Below are positions 35,836 to 44,703 of a DNA stretch of 64,000 bases, in pieces. Both the position numbers and the translations under genes were made by a program. The notes under the pieces were generated by a model. The model was not told where the DNA came from. It worked only from the letters and a program-made list of their open reading frames with translations, and searched no databases. This stretch comes from Lewinella sp. LCG006. Lineage in GTDB: Bacteria > Bacteroidota > Bacteroidia > Chitinophagales > Saprospiraceae. Within the stretch, counting starts at the first letter, position 1, and each line of letters starts with the position of its first letter. The stretch is from positions 5,871,802-5,935,801 of the forward strand of contig NZ_CP160680.1 in the NCBI RefSeq assembly GCF_040784935.1, given 5' to 3'.

Positions 35836-37281
35836 TTACACCATTATACCCCGCAACCATTCTCGTTGAATCAGCGGCATATCACTATTGATTTTTTCGG
35901 TAAGTTCTTGCAGTTTTCCGCTGTCTTTTAGCCATTTGTATTTTTGTACCTGGCGCGTAATCGAAATAAAATGCAGGTAGGATTTCTTGTCAAATTCCGA
36001 CATGCCTGTCCGGCGAACTTTTAGTTCCATTGCGCGCAAGCGGCTCTCCAGTAGATCGTCATCGGTAGCGACATAAATTTTTATCAACAGAATATCACAG
36101 CTGAGGCTGAAATTGATGTCTTCAAACAATCGGTAAATAATCATTTTTTCAGCCGCTTCATATTCTCCTTTCGTAAACAACAACTCGGCCACACAAAGAC
36201 TGTGTATTTCTTCGGGGTATTTAGTGCCAAGGATTTTACTTGGAGGAACTTGCTCCAGCAGTTGTTCTACCCAGTTTAGTTCGCGTTGCTTGAGGCCGAA
36301 ATTAATGAGCAGTTTTAGGGTGTTGATAAACATTTTGTCACCAGTAAAGAAAAAGTAGCCACGCGCCAAATGCTCTTTGTACAAAGCAACCAGTTTGGCA
36401 GACAGGCTCGTATTACCGGAAAGTTTGTAATGCCTGCCATAAAAATAGCGGTAGAAGGTCTGGATATTATTGATTTCCTTCTCGGGGATAAAAGCCTCTT
36501 TTTCTTGAATCATGCGTTCAAAAGTAGAGAACAATTGTTCATCTTCTGGATGATGAAACACCTGAAGAGCGAGGTAGTAGATATCGGCTGTTGTTGTTTG
36601 TGCCGACTGGTACTTGGGGTAGGTTTGTTCGATGTATTCGGAGAATTGGTTGGCATAATGATCGTCACTATGCTGGTAGAGCCTTGAATAGGACAAGATG
36701 ATGCCGAGTTCCAGTTTTTTGGTAAAAAAGCCTTGATCTAAAAAGGTATCTACCTCTTGTAAGCTACTTTGCTTAGAGTTGGGATCGTAAGCCGCAGCAA
36801 AAGACACCGCTAATTCTTCGATCTGTGAACGGAGTAAATAGTCATTGCTATCGTGCTGCAACTCGCTTTCCCAATCTTTGCGAAACTTCCGCAAGACCGA
36901 CCAAAAACGAACAGGGTTGCCCATCTTTTCGAAAAAACGTGCAAGGCCATAAGCACTTCGTTTTTCAATTTCTGTTTCTAGTTCTTCCTGGATAATAAAC
37001 TGCTCAACGAGTTTGTTGAGCCTTGAAGCCAAGGCGTCTATTTCATTTTTGATTTTTGCTGAATATGGCGTTTCTGGAAAAAAATGAGCTTGCAGATTTT
37101 CCTTTTGCAAAGCTTGATGACCAGCCGCAGCATCGTGTTTGAGAATAATTTCAAGTAATTCTACCAGCTCTTCTGCATTCGATCGATTGTTGAAATAAGG
37201 AGATTGTACAAATTGTATGAGTTTTCGGCGTTGCTTGCTGTCTAAATAAGCAATCACCTCTAATAATTTACCATTTGGCAT
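35836..37281 (-). CDS. Hypothetical all-helical protein
   Basis: 481 residues, no signal peptide or membrane segment. The sequence is almost entirely amphipathic helix with many Leu, Glu and Phe. It begins MPNGKLLEVIAYLDSKQRRKLIQFVQSPYFN. A TPR- or HEAT-like fold is plausible from the repeated short helices between 180 and 440. I recall similar 450-500 residue proteins in Saprospirales genomes without assigned function. It is transcribed alone, convergent with the preceding lipoprotein gene. Confidence 0.6.
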   Translation of the reverse strand: MPNGKLLEVIAYLDSKQRRKLIQFVQSPYFNNRSNAEELVELLEIILKHDAAAGHQALQKENLQAHFFPETPYSAKIKNEIDALASRLNKLVEQFIIQEELETEIEKRSAYGLARFFEKMGNPVRFWSVLRKFRKDWESELQHDSNDYLLRSQIEELAVSFAAAYDPNSKQSSLQEVDTFLDQGFFTKKLELGIILSYSRLYQHSDDHYANQFSEYIEQTYPKYQSAQTTTADIYYLALQVFHHPEDEQLFSTFERMIQEKEAFIPEKEINNIQTFYRYFYGRHYKLSGNTSLSAKLVALYKEHLARGYFFFTGDKMFINTLKLLINFGLKQRELNWVEQLLEQVPPSKILGTKYPEEIHSLCVAELLFTKGEYEAAEKMIIYRLFEDINFSLSCDILLIKIYVATDDDLLESRLRAMELKVRRTGMSEFDKKSYLHFISITRQVQKYKWLKDSGKLQELTEKINSDMPLIQREWLRGIMV

Positions 37282-37359
37282 TAGATCGTTTTTTCAGGAT
37301 AATATTAAAAACGGGGAAAATGCTAAAAAAGTGAGCTAACAATATTTTCAATAGCCCGC

Positions 37360-37367
37360 TAATTTTG
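37360..37367 (+). promoter_or_regulatory. Candidate -7 promoter element TAATTTTG
   Basis: An exact TAnnTTTG match, 40 bp upstream of the ATG of the T9SS protein at 37408. Confidence 0.45.
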
Positions 37368-37407
37368 GAAAAGTTAATAAATACTGAACTAAAAAACTCA
37401 ATAAACT

Positions 37408-38535
37408 ATGTATTTGTCTATTCAACCAACGCCATACTTGTTTGCAGCTTTCTTTTTTCTTTTTGCTATCCAATTATCTGCACAAGATCACAACTGTACT
37501 TTGTCGCCTCCTGACGAAGTGACCATCTTGGTGTCAAATAGTAGTGATTATGCTTTTAGTTGGGCCACAAATGACGCAGCAGTGGCCTATGAAGTCGTCG
37601 TCTTTGACGCGATGCTAGGAGAGGTACTTCATCAAGAGATTACCCAAGCACCAATCGCTGACATCGCTGTTGCACAATTTTCAGAAAACACCTACATAGG
37701 GATCGCTGCTATCTGCCCTAACCAGATAACCGGGATATTTGGCTACTTCCTCTACGGAGCTTATTCAACGATTATCGTACAGGACATCGTCATGCAAATG
37801 CAGGGGGAGAACGGTCCTCGTACACTGGAATGTGATGTCGAAAAAACGGTGGTCCAGTCTACAAGTTTTTCGGGAGGGATTACGAATAGTTTCTACCTGA
37901 ATCCTCCTTTTAACACGGTGGGCTCATATCAGATTGAAGGTGCAATTATTGATGTGATCCTCTATGACCAATCATCGGGGGGGACTTTTGCGCAGGCAAC
38001 TATGCTTGGATTATCAAACGGCACCGTATTAAACGCAGCTTACCAAACCAATGTGACCTCCATAGGAGCCGTTTACGAATTTATCGCACCAGCTAGTCAG
38101 AATTTCTTTGATTTCGCTTCACCTGTAGCAGGAGAGTTTGAATTTTTCGTCAATACAGTTGTCCCCTCTGGAGAAACCTACCAATTGGTAGTAGAGCAGC
38201 GGAATTGTTATAATGTTAACAAGATTCGTCAGAAAAATCAAGCTCCTTTGGTCTCCAATGAAGGAGAACACACGCTTGCGCAAAGTGTCAATAAAAAAAG
38301 AGCAGCAGCTCCCACCTTGGAGCTCTATCCTAATCCCACAAGCGATTACATTCAATTCAGCCGCGACGCGGAAAGGATCATCATTCGCAATCTTAATGGT
38401 CAAACAGTGTACATGGCCGATCAGGTATTTGCACAACAGCTCATTCCAGTCAGTAGCTTAACCAATGGTATTTACCACTTTGAAGCTACGACCGCAGGAG
38501 GAGTTACCGAGGTGATTCGTTTTGTGAAATTATAA
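37408..38535 (+). CDS. Secreted protein with type A T9SS sorting domain
   Basis: 375 residues. The signal peptide ends at QLSAQ (about 24). A fibronectin-like beta region covers roughly 30-120 (SDYAFSWATNDAAVAYEVVVFD). The middle region (about 140-280) is strand-rich without recognised motifs. The last 75 residues are a sorting domain: LELYPNPTSDYIQF, IIIRNLNGQTVY, LIPVSSLTNGIYHF, VIRFVKL. It should be exported through the type IX pathway. The function of the passenger is unknown. Confidence 0.85.
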   Translation: MYLSIQPTPYLFAAFFFLFAIQLSAQDHNCTLSPPDEVTILVSNSSDYAFSWATNDAAVAYEVVVFDAMLGEVLHQEITQAPIADIAVAQFSENTYIGIAAICPNQITGIFGYFLYGAYSTIIVQDIVMQMQGENGPRTLECDVEKTVVQSTSFSGGITNSFYLNPPFNTVGSYQIEGAIIDVILYDQSSGGTFAQATMLGLSNGTVLNAAYQTNVTSIGAVYEFIAPASQNFFDFASPVAGEFEFFVNTVVPSGETYQLVVEQRNCYNVNKIRQKNQAPLVSNEGEHTLAQSVNKKRAAAPTLELYPNPTSDYIQFSRDAERIIIRNLNGQTVYMADQVFAQQLIPVSSLTNGIYHFEATTAGGVTEVIRFVKL

Positions 38536-38746
38536 CCCCAAAAAACCTCCACCCTAATACTGACTACCGAAACCATGACCAAGCTGCCGATTTGGTCGAT
38601 GTTCAAGAATTTAGTTCAGTATTATTTTGCTCAGCTCTTGCAATATTTATTGTGGGGCTGGGCATTTTTGTTTTGAGCCCCTACCATTACTCAAGGCCAG
38701 CTAGCAAAGTACGCCTGTTGTATAGAAAGCCTATGGATAATCTTTT

Positions 38747-38754
38747 TACATTTG
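38747..38754 (+). promoter_or_regulatory. Candidate -7 promoter element TACATTTG for the amidohydrolase operon
   Basis: An exact TAnnTTTG match 22 bp upstream of the 38777 ATG. A TTG lies 26 bp further upstream, slightly beyond the usual spacing. Confidence 0.5.
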
Positions 38755-38776
38755 CTTCAACCAAATTCCTGTACTC

Positions 38777-40366
38777 ATGCGTAGCCTTTACCTAAGTTTT
38801 GTCCTTCTTTTTGCTTTCAGCTGGCTCTCGGCCCAGGTAGATCCTGCCCCCGATCGTGCTCCTGGAGAAGGAGCTGGCCCTCATAGCCAACTAATCATTC
38901 GCGGTGTTACGCTTATCAATGGTAACGGCGCTCCTCCGCGCGGGCCGATTGATATAGTGGTAGAAAACGACAGAATTGTCAAAATTGACGTAGTAGGAAA
39001 CCCCAATGTGCCGATTGATGCCAATGACAGACCTAAACTGAAGCCGGGAGGTTACGAACTAGATGCGGAAGGTATGTACCTAATGCCCGGTTTTGTGGAC
39101 ATGCACGGACATATTGGTGGTCGTGCGCAGGGTGCTGACGCCGAATATGTGTTTAAGCTGTGGCTAGGACACGGTATTACGACCATCCGTGACCCATCGT
39201 GTGGTAATGGTCTAGACTGGGTGTTAGACCAAAAAGCACGCAGTGAACGCAATGAGATCGCTGCACCACGGATTGAAGCCTATACGGTTTTTGGTCAAGG
39301 GAATTACGACCAAATCAATACTGCTGAGGGTGCCCGCCAGTGGGTACGTGACAATGCGGCCAAAGGCGCGGATGGGATCAAATTTTTCGGAGCCAACCCC
39401 GATATTATGGCAGCAGCATTGGCGGAGAATAAAAAGCTGGGTCTCCGCTCCGCTTGCCACCATGCCCAGATGGATGTTGGCCGCTGGAATGTCGTCAACA
39501 GTGCTCAGGCAGGCCTCACCTCAATGGAACATTGGTACGGACTTCCTGAAGCCCTCTTCACGGATCGCACCGTGCAGAACTACCCGGTAGATTACAATTA
39601 CCAAAACGAACAGGATCGCTTCCAGGAAGCGGGTCGTCTTTGGCAACAAGCAGCAGCTCCGTACAGTGACCATTGGAACAAGGTCATGAACGAGTTGATC
39701 GCGCTAGATTTTACCATTGACCCTACCTTCAATATCTACGAAGCCAACCGCGACTTGATGAGAGCTCGCCGGGCAGAATGGCACGAAGAATATACCCTGC
39801 CTAGTTTGTGGCAATTTTACCAACCAAGCCGTATTAGTCACGGTTCTTACTGGCACGCCTGGGGTACGGAGCAAGAAGTAGCTTGGCGCGAAAACTACCG
39901 ATTGTGGATGACTTTTGTTAATGAGTACAAAAACCGCGGCGGCAGAGTAACCACAGGGTCAGATTCCGGGTTTATTTTCCAATTGTACGGTTTTGCCTAC
40001 ATTCGCGAGCTGGAACTGCTGCGGGAAGCAGGTTTTCACCCTCTGGAAGTTATCCGCTCCGCCACCCTCAATGGTGCGGAAGCCTTGGGGCTGGAAAAGG
40101 AGATCGGAACGGTAGAAGTAGGTAAGAAAGCCGACTTTGTGATCGTTAAGGAAAATCCACTAGCCGACTTCAAAGTGCTGTACGGCACTGGCGCGATCCG
40201 CTTGGATGATAACAATGAAGTTGTCCGTACGGAAGGCGTAAAATACACCGTTAAAGGCGGTGTCGTCTACGACGCGCAGCAGTTGTTGGAAGATGTGAAG
40301 GCGATGGTTCGAGACGCGAAGTCTTCCGAAGGAGTAGAGATTCGCCAACCAGGCATCAAGGAGTAG
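38777..40366 (+). CDS. Exported amidohydrolase
   Basis: 529 residues. The signal peptide ends at SWLSAQ (about 20). The metal-dependent hydrolase fold is marked by His110/His112 in FVDMHGHIGG, CHHAQMD near 233, GSDSGF near 396, and the closing phrase GTVEVGKKADFVIVKENPL. It probably hydrolyses an amide or imide substrate in the periplasm. It is the first gene of a likely four-gene operon, with gaps of 27, 37 and 34 bp to the lipoprotein, GH13 and DUF3124-like genes. The link between amide and glucan hydrolysis is not obvious. Confidence 0.85.
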   Translation: MRSLYLSFVLLFAFSWLSAQVDPAPDRAPGEGAGPHSQLIIRGVTLINGNGAPPRGPIDIVVENDRIVKIDVVGNPNVPIDANDRPKLKPGGYELDAEGMYLMPGFVDMHGHIGGRAQGADAEYVFKLWLGHGITTIRDPSCGNGLDWVLDQKARSERNEIAAPRIEAYTVFGQGNYDQINTAEGARQWVRDNAAKGADGIKFFGANPDIMAAALAENKKLGLRSACHHAQMDVGRWNVVNSAQAGLTSMEHWYGLPEALFTDRTVQNYPVDYNYQNEQDRFQEAGRLWQQAAAPYSDHWNKVMNELIALDFTIDPTFNIYEANRDLMRARRAEWHEEYTLPSLWQFYQPSRISHGSYWHAWGTEQEVAWRENYRLWMTFVNEYKNRGGRVTTGSDSGFIFQLYGFAYIRELELLREAGFHPLEVIRSATLNGAEALGLEKEIGTVEVGKKADFVIVKENPLADFKVLYGTGAIRLDDNNEVVRTEGVKYTVKGGVVYDAQQLLEDVKAMVRDAKSSEGVEIRQPGIKE

Positions 40367-40393
40367 AAAGTCATTAAAAACAATTATATACCT

Positions 40394-40933
40394 ATGCAAC
40401 ATTTTAAGTACGTTTTCGGCCTCTTTTTGGCCATTTCCTTGCTGACCGCTTGTAAAAAAGATGGTTCTAATGACAGCAGTACTACTGCTGGAAATACGCC
40501 AGTAGAGGCTGCTGCCCAAGGGAGTTATGCAACCCCAGTACTTCCCAATCCCAGCAAACCCAAAGTGCAGTTGTTGCTGCGTTCTCCCTACTGGGTAGCA
40601 GAATATTGGGTAAATCACGCCGACAATAGCCAAAACGAAGCAAATAAAGGCCGCTGGTGGGCGCTAAAAGACGATGGTACTTTTACTACCGGGCAATGGG
40701 AAAACACCTATTCTTCAGGCAGCTGGGTCGTGTACAATGATGGTCCCAAAGACCTGCTCCACCTCGATGCCGCCGATGATCGCTTGGACATGGAGTTTGA
40801 GCTGCAAGCAGTTTCTTCCATGGAGGATTACATGTCTTGGTCGGGTACCAAAACCTATGGGATGAGCCGCATTGCAGTAAAGGCCATTGCCTTACTGAGT
40901 ATGCCAACCAAGGTTCAATTTGGTGTTCAGTAA
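40394..40933 (+). CDS. Small lipoprotein of unknown function
   Basis: 179 residues with a lipoprotein signal ending SLLTAC (Cys20). A Ser/Thr-rich spacer is followed by a compact domain with YWVAEYWVNHADN, GRWWALKDDGTFTTGQWE and SGSWVVYNDG. This W/G-rich strand pattern resembles lipocalin-like domains that report on small hydrophobic ligands. The family is not recognised. Its position in the amidohydrolase-amylase operon suggests an envelope role. Confidence 0.6.
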   Translation: MQHFKYVFGLFLAISLLTACKKDGSNDSSTTAGNTPVEAAAQGSYATPVLPNPSKPKVQLLLRSPYWVAEYWVNHADNSQNEANKGRWWALKDDGTFTTGQWENTYSSGSWVVYNDGPKDLLHLDAADDRLDMEFELQAVSSMEDYMSWSGTKTYGMSRIAVKAIALLSMPTKVQFGVQ

Positions 40934-40970
40934 TAGAATCGTTTACCGGGGTTTTTGCGTAATGTTATGT

Positions 40971-42944
40971 ATGATGAATAACCAGAATAGGGTTCTAGCA
41001 AGCCTCAAGCATTTTGTTTTTTGTGGACTACTGGGACTCTCTTTTTCAGGGTCGATAATTGCTCAGCATGGGATCTACGACGGAGATCCCATGCAAAAAA
41101 TCCCCTTAGGTACAGAGGAGAGTGAGTACCATTATCGCGAAGCTTCGGGGGAATCGTTCTCCAATGCGCGCGTAGAACCGCCCTACTGGTGGGTAGGCAT
41201 GGCCGAGCGTCAACTGGAAATTTTGATCTATGACCGCAATGTCCGTGATTGGGAACCTTCCATTGATTATCCGGGCATTACTTTGGTGAAAACCACCCGG
41301 CTAGAGAATCCTAATTACCTCTTTCTGTTGTTGGAGGTTGAGCCTACTACGCAGGTGGGCACTTTTCTCATTGAGTTAAAAGCGCCTGATGGTAAGGGAG
41401 ATAAGACTTATCCTTATGAATTAAAAGCACGCGACAATCGCCCCAAAGCCCAAGGAGTGACGTCCGCGGATTTCATTTACCTGATTATGCCGGATCGCTT
41501 TGCCAATGGCGATAAGGGAAATGACAAAGGCAAGGGGATGCTTCAGCAAGGAATCAATCGCGATAAGGTTTTCTTTCGCCACGGTGGTGACCTTATCGGG
41601 GTCATGGAACATCTTGATTACCTGGAAGAACTGGGTGCTACGGCCCTCTGGCTCAATCCTGTTCTCGAAAACGATCAACCTTACGAAAGTTACCACGGTT
41701 ATGCTGTCACGGATCATTACGCGATTGATTCCCGTTTAGGAACCAACCAACAATACCAACAATTGGTGAACCTGGCACATGCTCGTGGACAGAAGGTAAT
41801 CATGGATGTTATCTTTAATCATACGGGCGATGAACATTGGTTCATCAAAGATTTACCTGCTACGGATTGGATTCACCAATGGCAAGATGGTTACAAGGAT
41901 ATCTCTTACCGAGCCCCTGTACACCTGGACCCTTACGCAGCGAAAAGTGATTTTGTACAAGTGACAGAAAGCTGGTTTGACAAACACATGCCCGACCTCA
42001 ATCAGCAGCATCCCCAATTGGCTAACTACCTGATTCAGAACAGTATTTGGTGGACAGAATACAGCGGTCAGGACGGCTTTCGCATTGATACCTATGCTTA
42101 TTGTGACCAAGGATTCATGAGTGAATGGAATCGGCGTATGCTGAAGGAATATCCTGATTTGGGCATATTTGCAGAGACGTGGGTGCACGGTACGGGTGTT
42201 CAGTCTTGGTTTGCCGAAGGTGAAAGATCGAACAGCCACGACAGTCATCTGCCGGGTGTTACGGATTTTCAAATGTACTATGCTCTCCAGGAAGCACTGA
42301 CTCAAACCCAGGGTTGGACCAGTGGGGTAGCAAGAATTTATTACACCCTGGCACAGGATTATCTTTACAAAGACCCTTACCGCAATGTACTCTTTCTTGA
42401 TAATCACGACCTGGGGCGCATCTATGGTGTGATAGGAGAGGATTTGGAAAAATTCAAATCAGCGATTAGCCTATTGCTCACACTGAGGGGAATTCCAATG
42501 ATTTACTATGGAACTGAAATTTTGATGACTGGAACGGGCGGCGCTTTTGGCGAAGGCGGGCGTCGTGATTTCCCGGGAGGTTTTCCCCGAGATAAAGAAG
42601 ATAAGTTCAAAGCCAGTGACCGTACTGCTGATGAGCAAGCGGCTTTTGATTGTATCAAAACACTGGCCAATTACCGTAAAGAAAACCCCGTCTTGCAATC
42701 GGGCCAACTGACGCAGTATATTCCGGCCAATGGCATCTACGTCTTCTTCCGTTACGATGAAGAAAAAACGGTGATGATCGCTTTCAATTCCAATGAAACC
42801 GCAGCCACATTGTCAACTGATCGCTTTGCGGAACAAATAAAGGAGGCCGTTTCAGGGACCAATCTGGTAACGGGGGAGCGCATTGAAGAAATAGCTACTA
42901 TTTCGCTTCGGGCTTTTGAGACCTTGGTACTGGAGTTGGAATAG
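40971..42944 (+). CDS. GH13 alpha-amylase family enzyme, SusA/neopullulanase-like
   Basis: 657 residues from the ATG at 40971. The signal peptide ends near SIIAQ, so it is periplasmic. An N-terminal beta domain of the cyclomaltodextrinase type covers about 40-160. The GH13 barrel shows DVIFNHTGDEH (region I), DGFRIDTY with nucleophile Asp373, GIFAETWVHG with acid Glu402, and FLDNHDLGR with Asp480. It hydrolyses alpha-1,4 (and perhaps pullulan) linkages of imported maltooligosaccharides. No susC/susD pair is present here, so it is not in a standard starch-utilisation locus. Earlier ATGs up to 40920 overlap the lipoprotein gene and are less likely. Confidence 0.9.
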   Translation: MMNNQNRVLASLKHFVFCGLLGLSFSGSIIAQHGIYDGDPMQKIPLGTEESEYHYREASGESFSNARVEPPYWWVGMAERQLEILIYDRNVRDWEPSIDYPGITLVKTTRLENPNYLFLLLEVEPTTQVGTFLIELKAPDGKGDKTYPYELKARDNRPKAQGVTSADFIYLIMPDRFANGDKGNDKGKGMLQQGINRDKVFFRHGGDLIGVMEHLDYLEELGATALWLNPVLENDQPYESYHGYAVTDHYAIDSRLGTNQQYQQLVNLAHARGQKVIMDVIFNHTGDEHWFIKDLPATDWIHQWQDGYKDISYRAPVHLDPYAAKSDFVQVTESWFDKHMPDLNQQHPQLANYLIQNSIWWTEYSGQDGFRIDTYAYCDQGFMSEWNRRMLKEYPDLGIFAETWVHGTGVQSWFAEGERSNSHDSHLPGVTDFQMYYALQEALTQTQGWTSGVARIYYTLAQDYLYKDPYRNVLFLDNHDLGRIYGVIGEDLEKFKSAISLLLTLRGIPMIYYGTEILMTGTGGAFGEGGRRDFPGGFPRDKEDKFKASDRTADEQAAFDCIKTLANYRKENPVLQSGQLTQYIPANGIYVFFRYDEEKTVMIAFNSNETAATLSTDRFAEQIKEAVSGTNLVTGERIEEIATISLRAFETLVLELE

Positions 42945-42978
42945 TCGCGCGCTTGGAATCATAAAACTAGTATAAATA

Positions 42979-43485
42979 ATGAATAGATTACTCGTCCTCG
43001 TCCTCTTTGTCTTCTGCTTGTCCTGCGAAGACCAACCTCAAATTAGCTCTATTTCACCAGTGAATTGGGAGATGAGAAAAGCGGAATCTGTTGTACTTGA
43101 TTCGCTGGAAAAGGGGAGCACTTACCTGTCCGTCTATTCCCAGATTTATAGCCAAACAGAGCACATCAAACACGATCTTACGGCCACAGTAAGCATGAGG
43201 AATACGAGCCGAAAAGATACGATCTACGTTAGTAAAGCCGCTTATTTCGATACTCACGGGGTTTTCCTACGCGGTTATTTCGAAAATGCCATTTTTATCG
43301 CTCCGATGGAAACGGTAGAAATTGTCATCGACGAAATTGATCAAGATGGGGGCACGGGAGGTAACTTTGTTTTTGATTGGCATCTGCCTTTATCCGCACC
43401 CGAGCCCATTTTTGAAGCCGTCATGATTTCCACCTCCGGGCAGCAAGGCTTATCCTTTTCTACGCAGGGTAAAAGGATTGAGTAA
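42979..43485 (+). CDS. DUF3124-like lipoprotein
   Basis: 168 residues. The lipoprotein signal ends FCLSC (Cys16). The body follows the pattern I recall for DUF3124: G-S-T-Y-L-S-V-Y-S-Q-I-Y, L-T-A-T-V-S-M-R-N-T, a Y-F-D-T-H-G turn, G-G-T-G-G-N-F-V-F-D-W, and E-A-V-M-I-S-T-S-G-Q-Q-G-L-S-F near the end. Function unknown; an envelope beta-sandwich is likely. It is the last gene of the amidohydrolase-GH13 operon. Confidence 0.7.
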   Translation: MNRLLVLVLFVFCLSCEDQPQISSISPVNWEMRKAESVVLDSLEKGSTYLSVYSQIYSQTEHIKHDLTATVSMRNTSRKDTIYVSKAAYFDTHGVFLRGYFENAIFIAPMETVEIVIDEIDQDGGTGGNFVFDWHLPLSAPEPIFEAVMISTSGQQGLSFSTQGKRIE

Positions 43486-43498
43486 CCATCCCTGAACG

Positions 43499-43544
43499 AC
43501 CAAAGGCACCCAAGAAAATAAAAAACTTAGGTGCCTTAGGTGGT
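43499..43544. terminator. Hairpin after the amidohydrolase-GH13 operon
   Basis: ACCAAAGGCACCCAAG at 43499-43514 pairs with CTTAGGTGCCTTAGGTGGT at 43526-43544. The stem is nearly that of the terminator at 33992-34031 although the genes are unrelated. It lies between convergent genes. Confidence 0.65.
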
Positions 43545-43576
43545 TCAAAAAAAACTGCTCGCTTGGGTCCAGTCGT

Positions 43577-44665
43577 TTATCGCTTACGCGTCACTTTCAT
43601 CTCACCTCCCAAAGCCATGATGTCTGAACGTCGCTGAAACTCCTTTTCGGCGGTAGCACCGTGATCGGCCCGGTAGGCATCCCAGCTTTTGTAGTCGTTT
43701 TCCAGTGCTATTACCTCCTGTAGTACCGACCAGAATAGGCGAGGGTTGTCATAAGTTTTGCTTTCTCCTTTACGGAAAGAAAGGGCTTCACTCTGGCCCT
43801 CTGACACCTCCGCTTTGGTAATTGGAGCAGGGGTATTGACGCTACTTGGCAGACCGTATTTTTTTCTCACCTCCGGCCGATCGGCATAATCGTTGTAGGC
43901 TTCTGCCAGGTTTCTTTTGCGAACATCATCATTGGAAACCAAAGCGGAAGGGTCTCCGGAGTATTCGGGTTGCTCAATTTTTCTTTCTACGTGCCTGCTG
44001 TACATCGCTTTATCGTAGACAGCGAGCCCCTTGCGGTCAAAGATGCTGGCGATTTGCACGCCGTCAAAACCGGCAAGGCTCAGTCCTTCAAACCACTCTT
44101 CACTATTGGCGATATACTTCATGTGTGATTTGGCCGCTGCGCCTGCATTGTCTCTTACTTCGGCAAGATAGGCCGCCACATCGGCTGCACTCATGCTCAG
44201 GTCTCCTTGTCCTTGCTGGAGGAAATAGATACCTGTAGCAAGAATTACCCCAGGTGAAATGGTTTCTTTTTCCGCTTCAAGAAAGGTCTGTGCGACGCTC
44301 ATGTCTATCCAGCTATTGATATCACTACTGCTGACTACATTGCGATTGTTTACGGGGGCAATATCAGTATGCGCTACTGTTCTGATATTGCTACTGCTCC
44401 GCGGTGCGTCGCGGAAAGTAGGTAGTTCTGAACGGTCTGAAAAGCCACCCCTTGGGCTACTGCTTTCGCCGCGAAGGTCTTCACGTGCTTTGCCCAGGCC
44501 CAGGGTGGCATACTCCTGTGTGGGTGCTAATTCATCCTCGCTGAACGCCTGAGAAGTCTGGGTGCTCAAAAGGGAAGAAAGATCGGATTTAGATACAAAC
44601 CCGATACAAAGAACGATGGCCGCAAATGCGCCAGCGTATTTAAAGAGTTGTAAAAAGAAATTCAT
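43577..44665 (-). CDS. Membrane-anchored protein, degenerate partner of the glucosaminidase
   Basis: 362 residues. One N-terminal membrane segment (about 8-24) is followed by a long Ser/Arg-rich linker (45-110) and a helical domain. The segment ISPGVILATGIYFLQQG at 136-152 reads like the glucosaminidase core VSASITLAQGILES of the next gene. However, the catalytic Glu position is Phe148. The C-terminal part is charged and unrecognised. It lies 38 bp after the glucosaminidase gene on the same strand. It may be a non-catalytic lysozyme-fold partner; that is inference from one aligned segment. Confidence 0.55.
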   Translation of the reverse strand: MNFFLQLFKYAGAFAAIVLCIGFVSKSDLSSLLSTQTSQAFSEDELAPTQEYATLGLGKAREDLRGESSSPRGGFSDRSELPTFRDAPRSSSNIRTVAHTDIAPVNNRNVVSSSDINSWIDMSVAQTFLEAEKETISPGVILATGIYFLQQGQGDLSMSAADVAAYLAEVRDNAGAAAKSHMKYIANSEEWFEGLSLAGFDGVQIASIFDRKGLAVYDKAMYSRHVERKIEQPEYSGDPSALVSNDDVRKRNLAEAYNDYADRPEVRKKYGLPSSVNTPAPITKAEVSEGQSEALSFRKGESKTYDNPRLFWSVLQEVIALENDYKSWDAYRADHGATAEKEFQRRSDIMALGGEMKVTRKR

Positions 44666-44703
44666 AATTACACGATTTTTGGTATGTTATTAAGGATAAA
44701 AAT

